From Chromatiales bacterium (lineage in GTDB: Bacteria > Pseudomonadota > Gammaproteobacteria > Steroidobacterales > GCA-2729495): a stretch of DNA of 64,000 nucleotides. Positions 7,817 through 15,691 of the stretch are shown piece after piece (positions within the stretch are counted from its first letter, which is position 1; every line of letters begins with the position of its first letter). The position numbers and the translations under genes were made by a program. Under the pieces are notes generated by a model. It had not been told where the DNA came from, did no database searches, and saw only the letters and a list, made by a program, of their open reading frames with translations. The stretch is from assembly GCA_024234935.1 (NCBI GenBank), contig JACKNI010000002.1:62001-126000 (forward strand), given 5' to 3'.

Positions 7817-8041
7817 ATGAAAACTGCAAAGGTCTTTAAACATGGCAATAGTCAGGCGGTGCGTCTCCCTAAGGAATTTCGCCTCTCGGAGGATGAAGTC
7901 GAAATTCGCCGCGAAGGTGAAGCCATTGTGCTGCTGCCAAAATTGTCAGCCCGCTGGCGCCATGTACGTGCCTGTCTGGGAAAATTCAAAGGTGAGTTTG
8001 AACGCAAGCAACCCCTGAAGCCTGAGCAGCGCGATTGGTAA
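7817..8041 (+). CDS. vapB: VapB-type antitoxin (AbrB/SpoVT fold)
   Basis: 74 residues with the swapped-hairpin AbrB pattern KTAKVFKHGNSQAVRLPKEF then EVEIRREGEAIVLLP, and a basic and aromatic C-terminal tail ending QRDW that should bind the toxin. GGAGG-like sequence (ATGGAGGCAC) precedes the ATG. The toxin gene follows after two bases. Codon use is less GC-rich than in the flanking housekeeping genes, consistent with horizontal acquisition. Confidence 0.88.
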   Translation: MKTAKVFKHGNSQAVRLPKEFRLSEDEVEIRREGEAIVLLPKLSARWRHVRACLGKFKGEFERKQPLKPEQRDW

Positions 8042-8043
8042 AC

Positions 8044-8460
8044 ATGGCCTACCTGCTGGACACCGATACCTGCATCTATCTGCTTACCGGTAATCAGCCC
8101 ACATATCAGCAAAATATTCTCGCCAGGCTGGATGCATTGCCACGCAATGAGCGTCCGGTGATTTCCACCATCACTTTGTCTGAACTGCGATTCGGCATAC
8201 ACAAAAGCCGCTGGCGTAAAGCCAATCAGACCTTACTGGAGAAGTTTCTCCTGGATTTCAACGTACATGCGTATAGCGCAGATGCGACTGTTTTTTACGG
8301 CGAATTGCGCACCGATCTGGAAAAACGCGGACAACCCATTGGCCCCATGGACATGATGATCGCCGCCCACGCGCTGTCACTGGATGCAACACTGGTGACC
8401 CACAATACCCGGGAATTTGCCAGGGTAAAGGGGCTGCGGATTGCGGATTGGGCGGATTGA
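8044..8460 (+). CDS. vapC: VapC-type PIN-domain RNase toxin
   Basis: 138 residues. The PIN signature is intact: MAYLLDTDTCIYLL at the N-terminus, STITLSELRFG with the conserved Glu near residue 45, PMDMMIAAHAL with Asp near 100, and a C-terminal THNTREFARVKGLRIADW, characteristic of VapC toxins that cut tRNA or rRNA. The ATG at 8044 lies two bases past the vapB stop; a TTG at 8035 overlapping vapB is the alternative. Complete module; target not determinable here. Confidence 0.9.
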   Translation: MAYLLDTDTCIYLLTGNQPTYQQNILARLDALPRNERPVISTITLSELRFGIHKSRWRKANQTLLEKFLLDFNVHAYSADATVFYGELRTDLEKRGQPIGPMDMMIAAHALSLDATLVTHNTREFARVKGLRIADWAD

Positions 8461-8517
8461 GGACGTTGGAAGCTGCTGCGGTAATCCCCCCTGATAAATG
8501 TCCCCGCACAGCCTACT

Positions 8518-11025
8518 CTGCCCATCACCACCGCACTCCCCGAGCTCGCGGCAGCCCTGTCGCGCACCGGTCTCGCCGTCCTGCAGGCGCCACCCGGTGC
8601 GGGCAAGAGCACCGGCGTGCCGCTTGCGCTGCTCGATGCGCCGTGGCTTGCCGGTCAGCGGATGCTGGTGCTCGAACCACGGCGGCTGGCGGCGCGCGCG
8701 GTGGCGAACCGCATGGCAAGCCTGCTCGGTGAAAGCGTGGGCGAAACGGTCGGTTACCGGATGCGGCTGGATACCAAAGTCGGTCCACGCACGCGCATCG
8801 AAGTCGTCACCGAGGGCATCCTGACCCGGCAACTGCAGCGCGACCCGGCGCTCGAGGGCGTGGGCCTGGTGATCTTCGACGAGTTTCACGAACGCAGCCT
8901 GCAGGCGGACCTCGGTCTCGCACTGACGCTGGATGCGCGCCGCCAATTGCGGCCACAGCTGCGCCTGCTGGTGATGTCGGCCACGCTGGATGGTGCGGCG
9001 GTCGCAAGCCTGCTCGACGATGCACCGCTGATCGCTTCGCCGGGCCTCTCCTTTCCGGTTGAAACGCGCTACGCCGAACGCGACAGCAGTGACTACCTCG
9101 ACCGCCAGGTCGCGGCAGCGATCCATCGCGCGCTGCGCGACGATGCAGGCGACCTGCTGGTATTCCTGCCCGGTGCTGGCGAAATCCGGCGCGTGGAAAG
9201 CCTGCTCAGTGGCAACATCGATGCACAGCTGCACCCGCTCTACGGCGACCTGCCCCGCGAAGCACAGGACCGGGCAATCCAGCCGGCGCCGGCCGGACAG
9301 CGCAAGGTGGTACTCGCCACCAACATCGCGGAGACCAGCCTGACCATCGAAGGCGTGCGCGTGGTGATCGACACCGGCCTCGAACGCCGCAACCAGTTCG
9401 ACCCGCGCAGCGGCATGAACCGGCTGGAAACCGTGCAGATCTCGCTGGCCTCGGCCGATCAGCGGCGCGGCCGCGCCGGACGACTGGCGCCCGGTGTGTG
9501 CTACCGGCTGTGGACCGAAGCACGGCAGCGCAGCCTTGCCGCGCACACGCCGGCCGAGATCGTCAGCGCAGATCTCGCATCGCTGGCGCTGGAACTCGCC
9601 TGCTGGGGCACACACGACGCAGCCGAACTGTCCTGGCTGACGCCGCCGCCGGCGGGCCCACTGGCACAGGCCCGCGAACTGCTGCAAACACTCGGCGCGC
9701 TGGACGGCGAGGAACGCATCACGGCACACGGTCGGGAGATGCACCGGCTCGGCACGCATCCGCGCCTCGCGCATCTGCTGCTGTGCGCGCAGGCAGCCGG
9801 CATAGCCAGCACCGGTTGCGCACTGGCCGCACTGCTCGGTGAGCGCGACATTTTGCGCACGCGACCGAATGAACGCGACGCCGATCTGCGCACGCGGCTG
9901 GAACTCATCGCACGCCAGGCGGATGGCATCGGGCACCCGGATGCCGACCGGCACGCGCTCCGCCAGGTACAGCGCAGTGCCGAGAGCCTTGCCCGTCAGC
10001 TCGGGCTGCGTGGCCAGCCCGCAGCCATGGACGTGCATGAAGCCGGCTGGCTGCTGGCCAGCGCTTATCCCGATCGCATCGGCCGCGCACGCACGCCGGG
10101 CTCGGGCCGCTATCAGCTCAGCAACGGGCGCGGCGCCTTCTTCGCCGAACCACAGTCGCTGGCGAGCAGCCAGTTTCTGGTGGTTGCGGAACTCGATGCC
10201 GGCGAACGCGAGGCGCGGATCTTCAGCGCCGTGCCGCTCCGCCTGAACGATATCGAGCAGCACTTCGGTGATGCGATACAGAACACCGAACGCGTGTACT
10301 GGGACGAGCGCGAGCAGGCGGTGCTCGCGCGGCGGCAGCAAAATCTCGGCCAGCTGATCCTGAGCGATGTGATCTGGCCGGATCCGGATCGTGCGCAAAT
10401 CGGCGTCGCGATGCTCGAAGGCATCCGCAGCATGGGACTCGATTCCCTGCCCTGGAATACGGAACTCCGGCAGTGGCAGGCGCGCGTCTGCCTGAGTCGG
10501 GATGCACAGCCGGATACGACGCCGCCGTGGCCGGATGTCAGCGATGCAACACTGCTCGCCACACTCGAAAGCTGGCTGCTGCCGTGGCTCGATGGTATTT
10601 CCCGGCGCACGCACCTTGCGCGTCTCGATCTGCGTGCAGCCCTTTACAGCCTGCTGAACTGGCAACAGCAGCAACGGCTTGATGAATTCGCACCCACCCA
10701 TCTCGTGGTACCGAGCGGCTCGAGAATCGCCATCGACTACCTGGATGGGCCGATACCCAGCCTGTCGGTGCGCCTGCAGGAAGTCTTCGGCCTGCGCGAA
10801 ACCCCACGCGTCGCTGGCGGACGGATCGGCGTGCTGCTCAAGCTGCTGTCACCGGCACGCCGGCCGGTGCAGGTCACGCGCGACCTCGAGAGTTTCTGGA
10901 AAATCACCTACCACGAGGTGCGCAAGGAACTGAAAGGCCGCTACCCGAAACACTATTGGCCCGAAGATCCACACCAGGCCGAACCCACGCGGCGCGCACG
11001 GCCACCATCTCGAGGTCGAAACTGA
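8518..11025 (+). CDS. hrpB: ATP-dependent RNA helicase HrpB (non-ATG start)
   Basis: DEAH/RHA helicase of the HrpB family. Walker A (APPGAGKST) is encoded at about 8590-8616, then EPRRLAARAVANRMA, the DEFHERS box, SATLDG, the TNIAETSLTIEGV segment and QRRGRAGR, with the family-specific C-terminal region finishing KGRYPKHYWPEDP. The first ATG/GTG/TTG in frame is GTG 8617, which would cut off Walker A, so initiation must be upstream. The frame opens after TAA at 8482; CTG at 8518 gives LPITTALPELAAAL, like other HrpB N-termini, and 835 residues. Exact start uncertain. HrpB's cellular role is poorly defined. Confidence 0.9.
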   Translation: MPITTALPELAAALSRTGLAVLQAPPGAGKSTGVPLALLDAPWLAGQRMLVLEPRRLAARAVANRMASLLGESVGETVGYRMRLDTKVGPRTRIEVVTEGILTRQLQRDPALEGVGLVIFDEFHERSLQADLGLALTLDARRQLRPQLRLLVMSATLDGAAVASLLDDAPLIASPGLSFPVETRYAERDSSDYLDRQVAAAIHRALRDDAGDLLVFLPGAGEIRRVESLLSGNIDAQLHPLYGDLPREAQDRAIQPAPAGQRKVVLATNIAETSLTIEGVRVVIDTGLERRNQFDPRSGMNRLETVQISLASADQRRGRAGRLAPGVCYRLWTEARQRSLAAHTPAEIVSADLASLALELACWGTHDAAELSWLTPPPAGPLAQARELLQTLGALDGEERITAHGREMHRLGTHPRLAHLLLCAQAAGIASTGCALAALLGERDILRTRPNERDADLRTRLELIARQADGIGHPDADRHALRQVQRSAESLARQLGLRGQPAAMDVHEAGWLLASAYPDRIGRARTPGSGRYQLSNGRGAFFAEPQSLASSQFLVVAELDAGEREARIFSAVPLRLNDIEQHFGDAIQNTERVYWDEREQAVLARRQQNLGQLILSDVIWPDPDRAQIGVAMLEGIRSMGLDSLPWNTELRQWQARVCLSRDAQPDTTPPWPDVSDATLLATLESWLLPWLDGISRRTHLARLDLRAALYSLLNWQQQQRLDEFAPTHLVVPSGSRIAIDYLDGPIPSLSVRLQEVFGLRETPRVAGGRIGVLLKLLSPARRPVQVTRDLESFWKITYHEVRKELKGRYPKHYWPEDPHQAEPTRRARPPSRGRN

Positions 11026-11040
11026 AAAACCCTCTCGTGC

Positions 11041-11616
11041 CTACACCGACAGCCGATGCATGAACTCCGCCACGGCAGCCTGGCTCCGCGCGAGCTGTTC
11101 CCGCGACAGTTTGCCGGTGAGGATTTCCAGGTTCTGTTGCGCCGAAGGATGTCCCTGCATTGCTGCCAGCGTCCACCATTGGCAAACCTCGCCCAGGTCC
11201 GGCTCTCCCGCGGTACCGTTGTACAGCAGCGCACCGAGATTGAACTGTGCCTTGGGGTGATTCAGCTTCGCTGCCAGGCGGAAACACTGCAGGGCCGCAG
11301 CGTCGTTCTGCGCAACACCCGAGCCATTGAGATACATCAAGCCCAGGTTGACCTGCGCATCGGCATTTCCCTGCTCCGCCGCGCGCCGGTACCAATCCGC
11401 GGCGACGGCCTCGTCCTGCACCACGCCGTCGCCGCTGTCGTACATCAGGCCGAGATGCAGCTGCGCATCCGCATGCCCCTGGCCGGCGGCCAACCGGTAC
11501 CAGCGGGCGGCGGCTGCCGGGTCGCGGCCCTCGCCCTCCGTGTTGTCGTATCCGAGCGCCAGTTCGTACTGCGCCAGCGCGTCGCCGGCCGAGGCGGATT
11601 CAAGCAGCTTGTCCAT
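11041..11616 (-). CDS. Sel1-like repeat protein
   Basis: 191 residues made of about four Sel1-type helical repeats (patterns such as AQYELALGYD, AQLHLGLMYDSGDGVVQDEAVAADWYRRAAEQG, AQVNLGLMYLNGSGVAQNDAAALQCFRLAA), followed by a short helical tail. Such solenoids mediate protein-protein contacts. No signal peptide, so probably cytoplasmic. The ATG at 11616 begins MDKLLESASAGD right at the first repeat; the in-frame open stretch further upstream is not repeat-like and lies antisense to another small ORF. Convergent with hrpB. Confidence 0.85.
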   Translation of the reverse strand: MDKLLESASAGDALAQYELALGYDNTEGEGRDPAAAARWYRLAAGQGHADAQLHLGLMYDSGDGVVQDEAVAADWYRRAAEQGNADAQVNLGLMYLNGSGVAQNDAAALQCFRLAAKLNHPKAQFNLGALLYNGTAGEPDLGEVCQWWTLAAMQGHPSAQQNLEILTGKLSREQLARSQAAVAEFMHRLSV

Positions 11617-11728
11617 ACCGGCAACATTGTAGCGACGACTCACACCGCTGATGCGCTGCCGAACGCCCGGCGCATACCGTGACCGGCCTCTGGTGCGCGA
11701 TTTCCGCCGCAGGCGTAAAGTTCGGGGC

Positions 11729-11947
11729 ATGACCAGCCTGCGCGAAGAAGTGGAAAGCCTGCTGCCCAACTGGCGCAGCTGGTATCCGAGCCTGTTCGAC
11801 GCCGCCGTCGACCTCGGCGTCATCCGCGCGCGTGTCTGCGACCCCAACTCACTGCTGCTCTCGAACCGCCACGCCAGCGTCCGCGCCGAAGCCGCACAGG
11901 CCCACCGCGAGCGCTGGGAAGCGACGGAGAACCCGCCCGAGGAATAG
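11729..11947 (+). CDS. Small hypothetical protein
   Basis: 72-codon ORF from ATG 11729, ending TAG at 11945. The product is hydrophilic and probably helical (SLREEVESLLPNWRSWYPSL then a polar tail ending NPPEE), without cysteine pairs or a signal peptide. I do not recognise a family. Its ribosome site is weak, but the composition looks protein-like and it fills the gap before the GntR gene. It could be spurious. Confidence 0.4.
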   Translation: MTSLREEVESLLPNWRSWYPSLFDAAVDLGVIRARVCDPNSLLLSNRHASVRAEAAQAHRERWEATENPPEE

Positions 11948-11954
11948 CGACCGT

Positions 11955-11973
11955 ATGGTGCACCCTGTACCAT
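11955..11973. promoter_or_regulatory. Inverted repeat upstream of the GntR gene (probable autoregulatory operator)
   Basis: ATGGTGCA (11955-11962) and TGTACCAT (11966-11973) form a 7-of-8 inverted repeat around CCC, 32 bases before the regulator's ATG. The ten bases TGTACCATCG recur, on the minus strand, upstream of the second luciferase-like gene (15615-15606), suggesting a common regulator. Confidence 0.55.
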
Positions 11974-12004
11974 CGACAGCACCTATGCGCAGGGAAGGAC
12001 TCGC

Positions 12005-12796
12005 ATGAGACAAACTGCCGCACGGCGCAAGCTCGGCTCGGGCGAGCGCACCGTGACACCGCTCTACCACCAGGTGTACCTGGCGCTGCGACAGAAGATT
12101 CTCAACGGTGAGTGCGATCCGAAAATCGCCCTGCCCGGCGAGCATCAGCTGGCGGCCCAGTATGGCGTGTCACGCGTCACCGTCCGGCGCACGCTGGAGG
12201 CCCTGGAGCTGGAAGGACTTGTGAACCGGCGGCGCGGTGTGGGTACCTTTCCCGTCGCGCAGGCGGCCGAGCGACAGGAACGCTACAACATCGGCGGCCT
12301 CACGGACGAGGCGGCGAGGCAGGCCGGCGAAACGCGGGCGACGACGATTTCCATAGCGGTCATCGCCACGCCGACGGAAGTTGCCGCGCACTTCGGGCCC
12401 GGTCACAAGGAAATCACACGCATCGTGCGGCGGCGCACCGCCGGTCGCGAGCCCTATACGGTGATGAGTGCCTATCTGCCACAACCGGTCGCCGCCATGC
12501 TCGGTACCGAGGCGCTGCAATCGGACTCGCTGCCCATGGCGCTGGAGCAGGCGGGCATCACGCTGATGCGCGCCGAACACATGATCACCGCGACGGTGGC
12601 CGACGACCTCAGCGCCACGCAGTTGCAGGTTCCCGTCGGCGCGCCCCTGATTGCGATGCGCACCCTGTTCAGCGATGCAAACGAAGCCCCGGTGGCGCTG
12701 ATCGAAGCCCTGTTCCGGCCAGACCGCTACGAATACCGCACCACGCTCCTGCGCCGGGGCAGCGGCAAGGAGCGGCGCTGGCAGGCGGCTTACTGA
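12005..12796 (+). CDS. GntR family transcriptional regulator, HutC/UTRA subfamily
   Basis: 263 residues: a GntR winged helix (LYHQVYLALRQKILNGECDP, then PGEHQLAAQYGVSRVTVRRTLEALELEGLVNRRRGVGTF) covering roughly residues 15-85, followed by a UTRA effector domain (LMRAEHMITATVADDLSATQLQV, VGAPLIAMRTLFSD, APVALIEALFRPDRYEY). UTRA domains bind small-molecule effectors of the controlled catabolic pathway. Context: convergent to the luciferase-like/acetyltransferase genes, with a shared promoter sequence suggesting it controls itself and that cluster. Confidence 0.92.
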   Translation: MRQTAARRKLGSGERTVTPLYHQVYLALRQKILNGECDPKIALPGEHQLAAQYGVSRVTVRRTLEALELEGLVNRRRGVGTFPVAQAAERQERYNIGGLTDEAARQAGETRATTISIAVIATPTEVAAHFGPGHKEITRIVRRRTAGREPYTVMSAYLPQPVAAMLGTEALQSDSLPMALEQAGITLMRAEHMITATVADDLSATQLQVPVGAPLIAMRTLFSDANEAPVALIEALFRPDRYEYRTTLLRRGSGKERRWQAAY

Positions 12797-12811
12797 GCTG
12801 CGGAATCAGCC

Positions 12812-12877
12812 GGCAGGAGCGGTCTGGGCCGCGATTCCAATTTCTGGCCACAAGATCGCGGCTGAAGAAACGCCTAC
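12812..12877. repeat. Inverted pair of REP-like elements
   Basis: 12812-12835 ends AGGAGCGGTCTGGGCCGCGAT and 12877-12855 on the other strand begins GTAGGCGTTTCTTCAGCCGC and ends GAT; both fit the GTAGGAGCGGCTTCAGCCGCGAT-type REP head and stem, facing each other over a 19-base spacer. The element fills the gap between the convergent GntR and luciferase-like genes, and the TAG stop of the latter (12876-12874) is within the GTAGG head. It may also act as a bidirectional terminator-like structure. Confidence 0.7.
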
Positions 12878-13887
12878 GAAGCGTACTTCGGCACCACGTG
12901 CTCGCCGATCAGGCTGATCGCCTCGGCCGGATTGTCGTGCAGGCGGAAGCAGAGCTCGTTGACGCCGGCAGCACCGAAGGCATCCAGTTCGGGCAGCTTC
13001 GACGGCAGTTCGTCGATGCTGCCGGTCAGGCTCAGGTTATCGACCAGCCGGTTGACCAGTTCTTCCGGCACCCCGTCGACGACGCCGCTGCGGCCGAGGT
13101 AGGCCTTGAAAAAGGCGCCCTTGTTCTGCACGACGAAATCGGCTTCATCCTCGCTCAGGAATGACTCCAGGTACCAGGGCTCGAGCCAGCCACGCAGCAA
13201 GAGTTCGCGCCGCGCCTCACGCAGCGCGTCCTCGCGATTCCGCTTGAAGTGCCAGGCCCAGATATTGCTGATACGGTATCCCTCGACGGGCCGTCCCGCC
13301 GCCTGCAGCACTTCGCGCACGGCATCCGTGGTCTTCTGCACGAGGCCTCGCGGCATGTCGCTGTACATCACTCCGTCACCGGCCGCGACCGTCGCGCGCA
13401 GCATCTGTTCGCGGTTGGCGCCGGCATACACCAGCGGCGCAGCCTGGGTGGCGTACTTCGGCTGGTAACCGAACACCTTGAATACCTTGCCATGATAGGC
13501 GAGCGGCTTGCCGGCCGAGGCCTGCTTGATGATCTCGATCGACTCGCGCACGGCGGTAACCCGCTTGTCGGCCTTCATGCCCAGGCGCAGCATCCACTCG
13601 CCACCACCACCGATGACAAGCCCGGCCCGGCCCTTGGCATATTCGTTCAGGGTGAAGAGCGCGTTGGCCATCTTGACCGGGTGCATCTCGTAGGAACTGA
13701 CGATGCAGACACCAAGCCGGACCTTGCTGGTGGCAAGGATTGCCGGCACCAGCGACAGGAAGGCATCGGGGCTCGACAGGTAGTTCTGCAGCCACATGGT
13801 CTGGATACCAGCCCGCTCGCAGAGTTTCGCCAGCTCGACGAGCTGGTCAGGCGTCTGGTCCGGCTCAAGCAGCACATCGATTTTCAT
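12874..13887 (-). CDS. Luciferase-like monooxygenase (LLM class), paralogue 1
   Basis: 337 residues with the TIM-barrel pattern of LLM flavin/F420-dependent oxidoreductases: KIDVLLEPDQTPDQLVELAK at the start, TMWLQNY, VRLGVCIVSSYEMHPVKMANALFTLNE, the glycine-rich LVIGGGGEW, and AAPLVYAGANREQM. It uses reduced flavin (or F420) to oxidise a substrate not identifiable here. It is clearly a paralogue of the gene at 14524-15564, sharing the same N-terminus, WAWH, RRELLLRG and ELCFRLHD segments. The ATG at 13887 matches the paralogue start. A palindrome-rich promoter lies just upstream, so it may also be transcribed on its own. Confidence 0.85.
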   Translation of the reverse strand: MKIDVLLEPDQTPDQLVELAKLCERAGIQTMWLQNYLSSPDAFLSLVPAILATSKVRLGVCIVSSYEMHPVKMANALFTLNEYAKGRAGLVIGGGGEWMLRLGMKADKRVTAVRESIEIIKQASAGKPLAYHGKVFKVFGYQPKYATQAAPLVYAGANREQMLRATVAAGDGVMYSDMPRGLVQKTTDAVREVLQAAGRPVEGYRISNIWAWHFKRNREDALREARRELLLRGWLEPWYLESFLSEDEADFVVQNKGAFFKAYLGRSGVVDGVPEELVNRLVDNLSLTGSIDELPSKLPELDAFGAAGVNELCFRLHDNPAEAISLIGEHVVPKYAS

Positions 13888-13908
13888 GATCAGCCCCGGC
13901 GTGTTGTG

Positions 13909-13932
13909 AATACATGTATTGTATATCATACA
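13909..13932. promoter_or_regulatory. Palindromic operator-like sequence before paralogue 1
   Basis: AATACATGTATT (13909-13920) is a perfect 12-bp palindrome; it abuts TGTAT-ATC-ATACA (13920-13932). On the minus strand a TATGAT hexamer within the second repeat could be a -10 element for the luciferase-like gene that starts at 13887. GntR/UTRA proteins bind short palindromes of this sort, but the regulator here is unproven. Confidence 0.5.
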
Positions 13933-13934
13933 TG

Positions 13935-14477
13935 TCAGTGTGGGGTACTGCGCCAGAGGGGCTGGCTGGTTGGCGCTTCGATCGCGTAGACGAGCATGCT
14001 GCGGCCATCCGGCTCGATTTCCTCGCCGGCGCAATGCATGCCGGCCCGCTCGACCGCACGGCAGGAGGCGATGTTGCCGGGCGCCACCGTGGCCACCATG
14101 CGTGGCAGACGGCGCTTCGAGAACCCGTATTCGAGCAGGGCCGGAATCAGCTCACCGGCGAGTCCCTGCCGCCACCATTGCGGCCGCAAGGCATAGATGA
14201 TTTCCGGATCTGCGCGGCGCGGCGCAGACACGATTCCCGCGTAGCCGGCCATCTGCGCCTCGCCCTTGACGAACACTGCCCAGGCGCCATGACCCTTGCC
14301 GGCGTAATCGCGCAGCGACACACCGATCCACTCTTCGCAGCGCGCGAGATCCAGCGTGGTGCCATCACCAACCTGACGCATCGTGCGCCGGTTCCCGCAG
14401 ATCCCTTGCAGCGCCGGTGCATCTGTCAGGCTGAACTCGCGAACCACGAGTCGCGGTGTCTGCAGGATCACGGACAT
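13935..14477 (-). CDS. GNAT N-acetyltransferase, RimJ/RimL-like
   Basis: 180 residues in the acetyltransf_3 pattern: LQTPRLVVREFSLTDAPALQ at the N-terminus, a central beta-bulge region (AGYAGIVSAPRRADPEIIYAL), the acetyl-CoA loop PQWWRQGLAGELIPALLEYGF (an R-x-x-G-x-A variant), and VAPGNIASCRAVERAGM in the C-terminal half. Start at ATG 14477 follows GGTGGA at good spacing; GTG 14489 is an alternative. It lies between the two luciferase-like genes on the same strand, with gaps of 46-47 bases, so the three may form an operon. Confidence 0.87.
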   Translation of the reverse strand: MSVILQTPRLVVREFSLTDAPALQGICGNRRTMRQVGDGTTLDLARCEEWIGVSLRDYAGKGHGAWAVFVKGEAQMAGYAGIVSAPRRADPEIIYALRPQWWRQGLAGELIPALLEYGFSKRRLPRMVATVAPGNIASCRAVERAGMHCAGEEIEPDGRSMLVYAIEAPTSQPLWRSTPH

Positions 14478-14523
14478 TTGTCGGTCCACCGCAGCACAAC
14501 CGCAAGCCAGGCGGGGATACCGC

Positions 14524-15564
14524 TCAGTCCGGCGGCAGGTGCGGAATCACGTGCTTGGCAATCAGCCGAATCGCATCGGCAGGATCGTCATGCAGCCTGA
14601 AGCAGAGTTCCTGGACACCGGCGGCATGGAATGCCAGCAATTCAGGCATGCGACTTTCCAGTTCGTCCGGTGTTCCGGTAATGCTGAAGTTGTGCAGCAA
14701 GGTGTCAACCAGTTGTTCCGGCACCCCCTCGATTACACCATCACGGTTGCGGTATGCCTTGAAGAAGGCGCTCTTGTTCTTCTCCACAAAATCGCAATCT
14801 TCCGGCGACAGAAAGGATTCGAGATACCAGCGATCCAGCAGGCCGCGCAACAGCAGTTCGCGTCGCGCTTCGGTCAGTGCCACCTGTCGATCAGCCTTGA
14901 CATGCCAGGCCCAGATATTGCTGACCCGGTAGCCTTCCGCCGGGCGGCCCTTGTCGGCAAGCGCCGCATAAGTCTGGCGGACTGTCTCCGCAACCCGTCC
15001 GCGCGGCATGTCGCTGTACATCACGCCATCCGCCGCCGGCGCCGTTGCGCGCAACATCTGCGGCTGGTTGGCACCCGCATAGATCAGCGGCGGCATGCCA
15101 GGTGCACCGGCCACGCTGCCGGGTGCGCCGAATTTCGGTCGATAGCCCCAGACCTTCCAGATCTCCCCCGGATAGCTGAGGCTCTTGCCGGAGCACCCGG
15201 CGCGCACCAGCTCGATCGCTTCACGCACCGCACGCACCCGCCGCGGCGTTTCAAAGCCGAGGCGCGCCGGCCACTCACCGCCGCCGCCGATGACGAGCCG
15301 CGCCCGCCCGGCGCTGAGTTCATGCAGGGTCAGCACCGCATTGGCCATCTTGACCGGATGCATTTCCCAGGGACTGATGACGCACACACCGAGACCGACG
15401 CGGCTGGTGGCCAGCGCAGCCGGCACCAGGGACATGAAGGGATCACGGCAGGACACGTAGTTCTGCAACCACATGGTCTGGATGCCGGAACGCTCGCAGA
15501 GCTGTGCCAGCTCGGTCAGCTGTGCGGCGGTCTGGTCTGGCTCAAGCAATACATCTACACGCAT
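14524..15564 (-). CDS. Luciferase-like monooxygenase (LLM class), paralogue 2
   Basis: 346 residues, same family and overall pattern as the gene at 12874-13887: RVDVLLEPDQTAAQLTELAQ, TMWLQNYV, VGLGVCVISPWEMHPVKMANAVLTLHE, LVIGGGGEW, and PPLIYAGANQPQM. Relative to paralogue 1 it has a small insertion (around GAPGSVAGAPGMP). ATG 15564 is preceded by GGAG six bases upstream; an in-frame ATG at 15606 would add 14 residues. It is divergent from an OprB-type porin, which could bring in a substrate. Substrate unknown. Confidence 0.85.
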   Translation of the reverse strand: MRVDVLLEPDQTAAQLTELAQLCERSGIQTMWLQNYVSCRDPFMSLVPAALATSRVGLGVCVISPWEMHPVKMANAVLTLHELSAGRARLVIGGGGEWPARLGFETPRRVRAVREAIELVRAGCSGKSLSYPGEIWKVWGYRPKFGAPGSVAGAPGMPPLIYAGANQPQMLRATAPAADGVMYSDMPRGRVAETVRQTYAALADKGRPAEGYRVSNIWAWHVKADRQVALTEARRELLLRGLLDRWYLESFLSPEDCDFVEKNKSAFFKAYRNRDGVIEGVPEQLVDTLLHNFSITGTPDELESRMPELLAFHAAGVQELCFRLHDDPADAIRLIAKHVIPHLPPD

Positions 15565-15605
15565 GGGTCGCTCCGGTGGCGTAACAGGGAAGACATGTGT
15601 GGTCA

Positions 15606-15622
15606 CGATGGTACATTGTGCC
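15606..15622. promoter_or_regulatory. Putative GntR operator in the monooxygenase/porin divergent region
   Basis: GGTACA-T-TGTGCC (15610-15622) is an imperfect inverted repeat, and the minus strand at 15615-15606 reads TGTACCATCG, identical over ten bases to the regulator's own upstream repeat at 11966-11975. It lies 42-58 bases before the luciferase-like start and 70-86 before the porin start, so one regulator could act on both. Confidence 0.5.
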
Positions 15623-15691
15623 GGTCAGTCGCCGTCCTGAGCTGATCTGGATCAGTTCAGGCCCTCCAGCATCCGGAGCCTGGTATTCGTC

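Noticed and set aside
8377..10701. 774-codon open frame antisense to hrpB
   Set aside because: High GC keeps antisense frames open; it has no family motifs and fully overlaps a gene with intact helicase motifs.
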